A stretch of DNA of 5,005 bases from Phycisphaerales bacterium (GCA_007127615.1 SKZB01000312.1:1-5005); one strand, 5' to 3'; counted from the first letter of the stretch, positions 1 to 5,005 are shown. Translations and numbers: made by a program. The notes: generated from the letters alone by a model not told the origin.

Positions 1-48
1 AGGGATTTTGTCTGCCCCTTCACGCTGCTGCCGCGCCCGATCGGCCAT
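1..48 (-). CDS. N-terminal fragment of the gene after atpG, probably ATP synthase beta subunit
   Basis: An ATG at 48 on the minus strand opens a frame that stays open to the window edge and reads MADRARQQREGADKIP. Only 16 residues are visible, too few to recognise a domain. The assignment rests on context: in F1 operons the gene after atpG is normally atpD, and beta subunits begin with a short variable stretch ending in a Gly-Lys-Ile-Val-like segment before the first beta strand; the visible Asp-Lys-Ile could be the start of that. A purine-rich GAAAGGG (64-58) lies about 9 bases before the ATG and could serve as a ribosome binding site. The start codon sits inside the palindrome GGCCATGGCC. 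The 235-base gap from atpG is long for this operon, so an unrelated gene or a start further inside is possible. Confidence 0.42.
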   Translation of the reverse strand, partial: MADRARQQREGADKIP

Positions 49-283
49 GGCCCCTGAGCCCTTTCGGGGGTCGGCCAGGGGGGACTTGTCTTCAGGATTG
101 GAGGGCTGGCGGCGAAACCCCCCAGTGAAGGTGCCAGGGTCACTCCGTACCCACACAATTTCCGGAAGATCCGATCATTTTGATGCGATGCACGTACAGG
201 CGTTCGTAGCGCCTGGCAAACGGTTCGCCGTCATATCGCACAGGACGGGTGCATCCGGTGAAGATTTGCTCGGAATGCAGGCG
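49..283. other. Gap between atpG and the next minus-strand gene
   Basis: I see no convincing gene in these 235 bases. A small perfect hairpin (CAGGCG 197-202, seven-base loop, CGCCTG 210-215) lies about 70 bases after the atpG stop, but no T-run follows it on either strand, so it is not a classical terminator. A second weak stem is AGTGA/TCACT at 124-128 and 140-144. G6 (78-83) and C6 (118-123) could also pair. The frame directly after the atpG stop stays open on the minus strand to about 140 and has a protein-like composition (see findings), but it has no ATG near its beginning. Confidence 0.5.
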
Positions 284-1177
284 TCACTCGAGGTTGGCCG
301 CGCCGGCGATGATTTCGGTGAGCTCGGTCGTGATCTGCGATTGACGCGCGCGGTTGAAGTCGCGCTTGAGCGTGCGGCCGAGATCCTTGGCGTTCTCCGT
401 CGCGGCTTTCATGGCGACCATGCGCATGATCTGTTCGCTCACCACGGCTTCGTTGAACGCCTGGAACAACGTGGTCTTCACCGCCATGGGCAGAAGATCG
501 TCCAGCAGTTCGCGGCCCGACGGGCTGAAATCGTATTCGGTGGACTTTTCCTCGTCGCCCGATTCGTTCCGCGGTGCGTCCGGCGCGAGTTCCTCCGACT
601 TGAGCGGGAGCAGCTGCAGCACTTCCGGCCGCTGCCGGGCGTTGCTGATGAACCGCATGTAGACGACCCGGACCGCGTCGTACGCGCCTTCGGTGAACTC
701 TTCGATCAGGCGCGAGGCGAGGCGTTCGACCTCTTCGTAGTGCGGCTTGTCGCCGAAGGTGTGGCGCTCATCGATGGTGTGCTTGAGGAACTTGAAGAAA
801 CCGACCGCCTTCTTGCCGGAGGTTTCCAGCCGGAACTCGGAATTCTTGTCCTTGAGTTCGCGCAGGTGAACGACGGCCTGACGAAGCACGTTGGCGTTGT
901 ACGATCCGCAGAGGCCGCGGTCGGAGGTGATGACCAGCACCAGTTCCCTGCCCGCGGGCTGATCCGGCCCGGCGATGAGCGGGTGGGAGGTATCGCCGGC
1001 CGCCCCGGCCACTTCGCCGACGAGCTGACGGATCTTTTCCGTGTACGGCTGGCTCGCCTTGGTGCGGCCGACCGCGGCGGTGAACTTCGCGGTCGCGATC
1101 ATCTGCATCGTCTTGGTGATGCGCTGGATCGTCTTGACCGCGGTCATGCGTTTCTTGATTTCTCGGGTCTGGGCCAT
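284..1177 (-). CDS. atpG: F-type ATP synthase gamma subunit
   Basis: This is the central rotor shaft of F1, which couples proton flow through Fo to ATP synthesis in the alpha3-beta3 head on the cytoplasmic face of the membrane. The 297-residue product is close to the usual family length of about 285-300. It opens with MAQTREIKKRM, the start of the N-terminal shaft helix, followed by an Ile-Thr-Lys-Thr-Met-Gln-Met segment (20-26). The family signature SDRGLCG is at 85-91. The C-terminal helix ends RQSQITTELTEIIAGAANLE (278-297), the strongly conserved family ending. Residues about 196-218 form an acidic, probably flexible loop. The start at 1177 is chosen because family homology begins exactly there. 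An in-frame ATG at 1261 adds 28 unlike residues. No clear Shine-Dalgarno site precedes 1177. The upstream neighbour is a lipoprotein gene and not atpA, which is unusual. Confidence 0.95.
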   Translation of the reverse strand: MAQTREIKKRMTAVKTIQRITKTMQMIATAKFTAAVGRTKASQPYTEKIRQLVGEVAGAAGDTSHPLIAGPDQPAGRELVLVITSDRGLCGSYNANVLRQAVVHLRELKDKNSEFRLETSGKKAVGFFKFLKHTIDERHTFGDKPHYEEVERLASRLIEEFTEGAYDAVRVVYMRFISNARQRPEVLQLLPLKSEELAPDAPRNESGDEEKSTEYDFSPSGRELLDDLLPMAVKTTLFQAFNEAVVSEQIMRMVAMKAATENAKDLGRTLKRDFNRARQSQITTELTEIIAGAANLE

Positions 1178-1257
1178 AGACCGGTCAGTGTAGCGAAACC
1201 GCCGGCCCGCGCGAAGCGGTTCGGGTGGCTGTTCACCCGCCCAACCGCACATTCGGC
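1178..1257 (-). promoter_or_regulatory. Spacer before atpG with a possible -10 box and two hairpins
   Basis: Reading on the minus strand, TACACT (1192-1187) resembles a -10 hexamer and ends nine bases before the atpG ATG, but I see no good -35 box. Between it and the start is the perfect palindrome GACCGGTC (1186-1179). Two small stems lie side by side further upstream: CGGGTG/CACCCG (1222-1227 with 1234-1239, six-base loop) and AACCGC/GCGGTT (1197-1202 with 1216-1221). Either could be an mRNA structure between the two genes or part of a weak terminator for the lipoprotein gene, although no T-run follows. If TACACT works, atpG has its own start with almost no leader. Confidence 0.25.
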
Positions 1258-2061
1258 TCACTTCGTTCGTGGTTTGATCGGAAGGTGGACTTCAAGCCAT
1301 TTGCGGTCGTTCGGTACGGAGGGATCGTTGTAGTAGAACGCCCGCGGGTCACCGGCCACCCGCCAGTGATCCTGCTCCGCCAGCCACGCTTCCAGTTCGG
1401 CCAGACCGCGGCGAACGGTGGACAGGTGGTACCGGCCGGTCATGCCGATCGCGAGAACGGTGAGCGGCTCGGTGTCGATCACCTCGACCCGGCCGTCCTC
1501 ACCGGTCGGGCCGAGATCGGCGGTGCGGTAGAGAAACGACATCGTCCACCGGCGGGGGCCGCTGGCATCTCCGTCCCAGCCGTGGTAGTCCATTTCGACG
1601 GGGGAGGTCATGGCGATCTCGCGCCGCTGGATGTGCCGAAAGAGCGGCCAGAAGCCCAGATTCATGCCGACATTGGCATTGACCCGGCCGGAGACTTCCG
1701 CCCGGCGGACCGGCGGATAGTGCTTGATGTCGATCGCGCCGGGCGGGGTCGGTTCGGGATAGCCCTCGGGCAGGTGGGTATCGATGCGGCTGCTTCCGAA
1801 GCGGTAATCGCCGTTCCCGCCGGTGATCCTGGCCCCGGGATTCCCGCCGGCCCGCTTGATTTCGCCCGGGCCGCCGGGCGCATCCGCCGGCAACCCCGAT
1901 CGATCGTGGTCGTCATCACCCGGCGCGGCGGGCGCGGGGCCGGTCATCAACACGTTCTCATCCTGACTCGCGCAGCTGACGGTACACGCCAGCAGGGCGG
2001 CGAGGAGCAGGGCCGGGAAGAGCGGGGTGGGAAATTGCGGCGGCGCGGGGATTCTCATCAT
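1258..2061 (-). CDS. Predicted secreted lipoprotein of the SOUL heme-binding family
   Basis: The 267-residue product starts with a signal sequence: a short N-terminus with Arg3, then a hydrophobic run at about 14-25, ending in LLAC (23-26), an acceptable lipobox, with TVSC (27-30) as an alternative. A Pro/Gly/Asp-rich linker (about 31-95) follows. The rest matches the SOUL/HBP fold: GFWPLFRHIQRREIAMTSPV (136-155, matching the family's Phe-x-x-Leu-...-Ile-Ala-Met-Thr-x-Pro-Val core), WTMSFLYR (172-179), VLAIGMTGRY (202-211) and a closing segment with Tyr-Tyr-Asn-Asp-Pro and Trp-Leu-Glu-Val (243-258). Eukaryotic members bind heme or tetrapyrroles; the role of bacterial lipoprotein forms is unsettled, so heme binding here is inference. 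The start is one of two adjacent ATGs (2061 or 2058), with no clear ribosome binding site. Its TGA overlaps an upstream in-frame ATG of atpG. Confidence 0.85.
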   Translation of the reverse strand: MMRIPAPPQFPTPLFPALLLAALLACTVSCASQDENVLMTGPAPAAPGDDDHDRSGLPADAPGGPGEIKRAGGNPGARITGGNGDYRFGSSRIDTHLPEGYPEPTPPGAIDIKHYPPVRRAEVSGRVNANVGMNLGFWPLFRHIQRREIAMTSPVEMDYHGWDGDASGPRRWTMSFLYRTADLGPTGEDGRVEVIDTEPLTVLAIGMTGRYHLSTVRRGLAELEAWLAEQDHWRVAGDPRAFYYNDPSVPNDRKWLEVHLPIKPRTK

Positions 2062-2176
2062 GATGCGTTGGGTCCGGCGGGGCGTTCGGGGACGCGGGTC
2101 CGAAACCGTATTCGCCGGGGATGCGGCGCGGATTCGCCACCCTCACCGCCGCCGCGCGGTAGGATTTGCGCTTGTG
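2062..2176. promoter_or_regulatory. Divergent spacer between the lipoprotein gene and lysS
   Basis: Both flanking genes read outward, so promoters for both should lie here. TAGGAT (2160-2165) is a weak -10 candidate for lysS, matching TATAAT at four of six positions, but it lacks a recognisable -35 partner; the same AGGA could instead act as a distant ribosome binding site, 12 bases before the ATG at 2177. Two pairs of short direct repeats are present: GGGTCCG at 2070-2076 and 2096-2102, and ATTCGCC at 2110-2116 and 2132-2138. A small GCGT/ACGC stem lies at 2082-2095. No T-box or lysine riboswitch pattern is visible, and the spacer is short for either. Confidence 0.4.
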
Positions 2177-3844
2177 ATGAGCACCACTCCGTCCACGGCC
2201 GAACCGAAGAAAGTTCCCATGTCGCAGTCGTCCCTCACCGACCACGAAAGAGACCCGCTGATCAAGGCCCGCCGCGAGAAACTCCAGCGGTGGCGAAGCG
2301 ATCTCGGCTTGCAGCCCTACGGCCGGCGGGTGGACGGGCTCGTTTCGCTCACCGAGGCCCGGGCGCTCTTCGATCAGAACGCACATGACCGGTTCGGCGC
2401 GGCGGTCGAAGCCGCGAAGGACACCCCCGATCAGCCGGTGGAGGATCAGCGGCCGCGGGCGCTCGTCGCCGGCCGGTGCGTGCAGCACCGCGTGATGGGC
2501 AAGCTCGTCTTCATGGTGCTGCGCGACCACTCCGGCGACCTGCAGGTGTCGGTCTCCAAGAGCGATCTCGATCCGACCTCGTTCAAAATCGCGTCCAAAC
2601 TCGACTACGGCGACATTGTCGTCGCGGGCGGGCCGGTCGGCATGACGAAGAAGGGGGAGATCTGCATCTGGGCGAACCGGTTCGAAGTGCACTGCAAATC
2701 GCTCGTTCCCCCGCCGGAGAAATTTCACGGCCTGCAGGATGCGGAGCTGCGCTACCGGCAGCGGTACGTGGACATGTACGCCAACCCCGGGACGATCGAG
2801 ACGTTTCAGTTGCGTTCGAAGCTCGTTTCGCAGGTGCGCCGCTTCATGGACGGCCGGGGCTACCTGGAAGTCGAAACGCCGATGATGCAACCGATCGCGG
2901 GCGGTGCCGCCGCGCGGCCGTTCATCACGCATCACAACGCACTCGGGATGGAACTGTACCTGCGCATCGCGCCGGAGCTCTATCTCAAGCGCCTGCTCGT
3001 CGGCGGCATGCCGCGCGTCTACGAGATCAACCGGAACTTCCGCAACGAGGGCGTGGACCGTTCGCACAACCCCGAGTTCACGATGATGGAGGTCTACGAG
3101 GCGTTCGGCGATTACGATACGATGCGCGAGCTGACCGAGTCGATCATTCATGAGCTGGCCCAGACGTGCGCTCAGATCAGCCGCGAGCGAGCCGCCAACG
3201 ATGTCCCCCCCGGCCCCGATGCGCCGCTGATCCTTCCCTTCGGTGAAATCAACATCGACTACACCCGCCCCTTCCGGGTGGTGACTTACGGTGAGTTGTT
3301 CGAGCGCGCGATGGGCTTCGACATGTTCGACCGCGAAAAGACCCGCGCGAAGGCGAAACAGGAACACCTCGAGAACGCGGACCGGCTCGATCACTGGCTG
3401 CTGGTGAGTGAGCTGTTTGACCGGTACGGCGAGGCGGAGATCGATCCGTCGAAGCCGACGTTTGTGAAGGATTTTCCCGCGGCGATCTCACCGCTGACCC
3501 GGCCGCACGAGGAGAATCCCGAGCTTTCCTACCGGTGGGAACTTTTCATCGCGGGCATGGAACTGGCGAACAGCTACACCGAGCTGAATGATCCGGAGGT
3601 GCAGCTTCAGAAGTTCACCGAACAGCTGGCCGGCGCGGATGAAGAGGTGCAGACCTTCCGGGCGCTCGATGAAGACTTTCTCCACGCTCTGCGCGTCGGG
3701 ATGCCTCCGGCCGGGGGGCTCGGTGTCGGTATCGACCGCATCATCATGCTGATGACCAACTCCACCACGATCCGCGATGTGATTCTCTTTCCGCTCATGA
3801 AGTCCCGTGCGGCCGAAGCGGGTGAGCCGCAGGGTGAGGGGTGA
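2177..3844 (+). CDS. lysS: Lysyl-tRNA synthetase, class II
   Basis: The cytoplasmic enzyme attaches lysine to tRNA-Lys using ATP. The 555-residue product is slightly longer than typical bacterial LysS (about 500). Numbering from the ATG at 2177: an N-terminal anticodon-binding OB domain begins near 94 (RALVAGR) and runs to about 175. The class II catalytic core follows with motif 1 (about 222-247, YLEVETPMMQPIAGGAAARP), motif 2 with FRNEG (288-292) and HNPEFTMMEVY (297-307), the ELANSYTELND segment (462-472) that is characteristic of LysRS, and motif 3 GLGVGIDR (514-521) with the ending IRDVILFP (532-539). All key class II elements are intact. The start is uncertain: 2177 has AGGA 12 bases upstream, whereas 2219 has GAAGAAAG about five bases upstream and gives 541 residues beginning close to where homology starts. 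The C-terminal tail after FPLMKS is Gly/Glu-rich and abuts repeat DNA. Confidence 0.96.
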   Translation: MSTTPSTAEPKKVPMSQSSLTDHERDPLIKARREKLQRWRSDLGLQPYGRRVDGLVSLTEARALFDQNAHDRFGAAVEAAKDTPDQPVEDQRPRALVAGRCVQHRVMGKLVFMVLRDHSGDLQVSVSKSDLDPTSFKIASKLDYGDIVVAGGPVGMTKKGEICIWANRFEVHCKSLVPPPEKFHGLQDAELRYRQRYVDMYANPGTIETFQLRSKLVSQVRRFMDGRGYLEVETPMMQPIAGGAAARPFITHHNALGMELYLRIAPELYLKRLLVGGMPRVYEINRNFRNEGVDRSHNPEFTMMEVYEAFGDYDTMRELTESIIHELAQTCAQISRERAANDVPPGPDAPLILPFGEINIDYTRPFRVVTYGELFERAMGFDMFDREKTRAKAKQEHLENADRLDHWLLVSELFDRYGEAEIDPSKPTFVKDFPAAISPLTRPHEENPELSYRWELFIAGMELANSYTELNDPEVQLQKFTEQLAGADEEVQTFRALDEDFLHALRVGMPPAGGLGVGIDRIIMLMTNSTTIRDVILFPLMKSRAAEAGEPQGEG

Positions 3845-3849
3845 GGGAG

Positions 3850-3873
3850 AGGCACGGAGGCACGTAGGCACGA
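3850..3873 (+). repeat. 8-base tandem repeat, three units of AGGCACGN
   Basis: Three consecutive octamers read AGGCACGG, AGGCACGT and AGGCACGA, starting six bases after the lysS stop codon. On the other strand the unit is NCGTGCCT. Degenerate relatives continue nearby: GGCACGGAGG (3851-3860) is the near-perfect inverse of CCTCCGTGTC (3896-3905), and CACGAAG (3869-3875) is the perfect inverse of CTTCGTG (3913-3919), so the transcript could fold here. Confidence 0.8.
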
Positions 3874-3956
3874 AGAGCGCGCGACGTCCGACTTTCCTCC
3901 GTGTCGGCGCCCCTTCGTGGCTTTCACGCCCGTGCGTCTTCGACCCCCCCCCGTCA

Positions 3957-4014
3957 CTTCGTCGCCCCACCACATGCTTCGGCCATTTTCCGATGGGGGG
4001 CGGGACGAAGCATG
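3957..4014 (+). repeat. Inverted repeat with two alternative stems
   Basis: CATGCTTCG (3973-3981) and CGAAGCATG (4006-4014) are a perfect 9-base inverted repeat around a 24-base loop. The loop itself contains CCAT/ATGG (3983-3986 with 3993-3996). A competing stem pairs CTTCGTCGCCCC (3957-3968) with GGGGC plus GACGAAG (3997-4001 and 4004-4010), which is 12 base pairs with a two-base bulge. The two stems share the bases at 4006-4010, so only one can form at a time. No T-run follows. Confidence 0.6.
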
Positions 4015-4044
4015 GCACCCGGGAACTGGACACGGCACCCTTCA

Positions 4045-4130
4045 GACATTCTCCCCGAAGGCGGGAATCTACTTCCGCGAAGAAACCGTCCCGCGCGCTA
4101 ACCGGGTCCCCGCCGCCGCGGGGATGACGA
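4045..4130. repeat. Pair of inverted REP-like palindromes
   Basis: The left unit (GACATTCTCCCCGAAGG, then CGGGAATCTAC, about 4045-4072) forms an ATTCTC/GGGAAT stem with one G-T pair. The right unit is a perfect seven-base stem, TCCCCGC/GCGGGGA (4107-4113 with 4118-4124, four-base loop), followed by TGACGA. Read on the minus strand the right unit begins GTCATCCCCGCGG, resembling the left unit's GACATTCTCCCCG, so the two palindromes face each other over about 35 bases. A small CTTC/GAAG stem (4072-4075 with 4079-4082) lies between them. The style resembles dispersed bacterial palindromes of the GTCATTCCCGCGAAGG kind; membership of such a family is inferred. Confidence 0.5.
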
Positions 4131-4144
4131 GCAGTCGTGCGTCA

Positions 4145-4184
4145 CTCCGTCGCTTCGTCGCTCCGTCGCTCCGTCCCTTCTTCC
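4145..4184 (+). repeat. 8-base tandem repeat, five units of CTCCGTCG
   Basis: Five consecutive octamers read CTCCGTCG, CTTCGTCG, CTCCGTCG, CTCCGTCC and CTTCTTCC. The first four differ from the consensus by at most one base and the last has decayed. The array is strongly strand-biased, almost free of A, and ends about 40 bases before the next gene's start, just upstream of an AT-rich patch. It shares its 8-base period with the array at 3850-3873, although the unit is different. Confidence 0.8.
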
Positions 4185-4191
4185 TCACAAA

Positions 4192-4219
4192 TTTCAATTC
4201 ACGCCGTACGAGATACAAT
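4192..4219 (+). promoter_or_regulatory. Candidate promoter for the right-hand gene
   Basis: TACAAT (4214-4219) matches the sigma-70 -10 consensus at five of six positions and lies in the only AT-rich patch of the intergenic region. A weak -35 candidate, TTTCAA (4192-4197), sits 16 bases upstream. Transcription would start six to eight bases after the hexamer, almost exactly at the ATG at 4226, so the mRNA may have little or no leader. Consistent with that, there is no Shine-Dalgarno sequence: only a run of C separates the box from the ATG. Confidence 0.45.
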
Positions 4220-4225
4220 CCCCCC

Positions 4226-5005
4226 ATGCACACGGTTGTGGGGCGAATCCGTTGTCTTGTGCTGACCTGCGTGCCGGCGCTGGGCGTGGCCCTTCATCCG
4301 GCGCACGGCGCCGCCGCTGCCGCCGATGACGAGACACTGCGGCACGAAACGGAAGCATCGTGGGAAAGCGTTGATGAGCAGTGGTACATCATCGAACTGC
4401 TCGGCCGGCACGCCGGCTGGAAGCGCATCTCGATCGAGAGAGATCGCGATGGAGATTACCGCACGTTGACGGAAACGGTCCTGCGCCTTCAGCGGGCGGG
4501 CACGGACTTCGAGATCACCACGGAGGCATCCGTTTACGAGACGGCCGGCGGCGAGCCCACCATCATGAGCGTGGCCCACGACCATGCCGGGAATCGACTC
4601 GGCGCCACGTGGATGTTCATGCCGGATAAGAAGACCGTCGGGCACCTGGAAGACGGCCGATTCGTTGAAGACCGCGATCGGCCGATCGGGGTCTGGCTCA
4701 TGCCCCGCGCGGCGGCGCGGTTCGTTCATGAGCGCACGAAAGGCGGCGCGAGCGAGATCACCTACCGCGCGGTTGATCCCCGTTACGGTCTGGAACCCTT
4801 TTCGATTCGCCGCGTGCGTCTCGGTACGTGCACCTTCGTCATGGACGATCGCGAAGTCCCCATCACCCGGTGGCGCGCTCACCATGAATTCGAACCCTTT
4901 CCCTTTGAAGAATGGATCTCCGCCGACGGCGTCATGGTGCGGCGCACGATGAAGACCGGCCTCGGTCCGATGACCCTGCGCCTGGCGGACCGTGAATCCG
5001 CCCGG
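4226..5005 (+). CDS. Secreted protein, N-terminal part, probable transglutaminase-type protein (incomplete)
   Basis: An open frame of 260 codons starts at ATG 4226 and runs off the right edge without a stop. A signal peptide is visible: Arg7 and Arg9, a hydrophobic stretch at about 10-23, then an Ala-rich cleavage region at about 28-33 before DDE. The mature part begins with WESVDEQWYIIELLGRHAGW (46-65), followed by alternating beta-strand-like segments and SIRRVRLGTCTFVMDDREVP (about 192-211), ending in a Met-Val-Arg-Arg-Thr-Met-Lys-Thr segment. From memory, this Gln-Trp-Tyr...Ala-Gly-Trp opening and the strand pattern resemble the region before the transglutaminase-like domain in planctomycete secreted proteins; the catalytic Cys-His-Asp domain would lie beyond the window. 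A DUF3108-like envelope protein is an alternative. No enzyme activity can be claimed from this part. Codon use matches its neighbours. Confidence 0.75.
   Translation, partial: MHTVVGRIRCLVLTCVPALGVALHPAHGAAAAADDETLRHETEASWESVDEQWYIIELLGRHAGWKRISIERDRDGDYRTLTETVLRLQRAGTDFEITTEASVYETAGGEPTIMSVAHDHAGNRLGATWMFMPDKKTVGHLEDGRFVEDRDRPIGVWLMPRAAARFVHERTKGGASEITYRAVDPRYGLEPFSIRRVRLGTCTFVMDDREVPITRWRAHHEFEPFPFEEWISADGVMVRRTMKTGLGPMTLRLADRESAR

Larger units (their letters stand above)
3845..4225. other. Repeat-rich intergenic region after lysS
   Basis: The 381 bases between lysS and the next gene hold no supportable gene; the reading frames across it translate to low-complexity Arg/Pro/Ser-rich sequence. 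It is a mosaic of short repeats: an 8-base tandem array at each end (3850-3873 and 4145-4184), a run of nine C (3944-3952), a strong inverted repeat (3957-4014), the direct repeat GGCACCC (4014-4020 and 4034-4040), and two REP-like palindromes facing each other (4045-4130). No hairpin is followed by a T-run, so I cannot point to an intrinsic terminator for lysS. The individual parts are listed separately. Confidence 0.7.

Noticed and set aside
8..1333. Long plus-strand open frame (441 codons) covering all of atpG
   Set aside because: It is antisense to a clearly recognised gene, has an Arg/Gly/Asp-rich low-information translation, and is expected in GC-rich coding DNA.
2027..2176. Upstream extension of lysS by 50 codons from ATG 2027
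   Set aside because: The added residues are Arg/Gly-rich, unlike any LysRS N-terminus, and would overlap the divergent lipoprotein gene's start.
1225..2388. Plus-strand open frame of 387 codons across the lipoprotein gene and the lysS 5' end
   Set aside because: It overlaps two recognised genes in other frames and its translation shows no family features; an artefact of high GC.
1958..3394. Minus-strand open frame of 478 codons antisense to lysS
   Set aside because: The lysS frame carries all class II motifs; the reverse frame is a compositional shadow despite its length.
3488..4033. Minus-strand frame of 181 codons spanning the lysS end and the repeat region
   Set aside because: Part is antisense to lysS and part is repeat-derived low-complexity sequence; no start signal or family features.
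4107..4124. Seven-base GC stem as an intrinsic terminator for lysS
   Set aside because: It is followed by TGACGAGCAG and not by a T-run, and it lies over 260 bases past the stop; a REP-like palindrome explains it better.
3807..4127. Plus-strand frame of 106 codons in the intergenic region
   Set aside because: It starts inside lysS in another frame and is made of repeat-encoded Arg/Pro/Ser; no ribosome binding site.
3850..4184. CRISPR array
   Set aside because: The repeats are 8 bases long and directly tandem, with no unique spacers of regular length.
4199..4885. Minus-strand frame of 228 codons opposite the right-hand gene
   Set aside because: The plus-strand frame has a signal peptide, a nearby -10 box and protein-like strands, and stays open to the edge; the minus frame is its shadow.

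Overview
The window is a GC-rich (well over 60% by eye) piece of bacterial chromosome holding mostly housekeeping genes. Gene content, sparse Shine-Dalgarno sites, a SOUL-family lipoprotein and the style of the secreted protein at the right end point to a planctomycete, perhaps a Phycisphaerae-like lineage. That is an impression from protein style, not a search result.

Layout, left to right. On the minus strand, 1-48 is the first 16 codons of a gene that leaves the window, by position probably the ATP synthase beta subunit. A 235-base gap follows, then atpG (ATP synthase gamma, 284-1177), then a gene for a secreted SOUL/heme-binding-like lipoprotein (1258-2061). These three genes read leftward. 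From a roughly 115-base divergent spacer, lysS (class II lysyl-tRNA synthetase, 2177-3844) reads rightward. A 381-base non-coding stretch (3845-4225) follows. It is packed with 8-base tandem repeats, inverted repeats and two REP-like palindromes. A -10-like box then sits directly before a secreted protein gene (4226 to the right edge, incomplete) that resembles the N-terminal part of planctomycete transglutaminase-type proteins.

The genes do not form one pathway. AtpG belongs to the F1 part of the proton-driven ATP synthase and LysS charges tRNA-Lys. The lipoprotein and the right-hand protein are predicted cell-envelope proteins. The notable context is that atpG is preceded by the lipoprotein gene and not by atpA, so the usual atpA-atpG order is broken here.

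I found no CRISPR array, tRNA, rRNA, transposase, phage gene or defence system, and no convincing new multi-gene system. The parts most worth a second look are the repeat mosaic between lysS and the right-hand gene, the possible leaderless promoter beside it, and the split atp arrangement.
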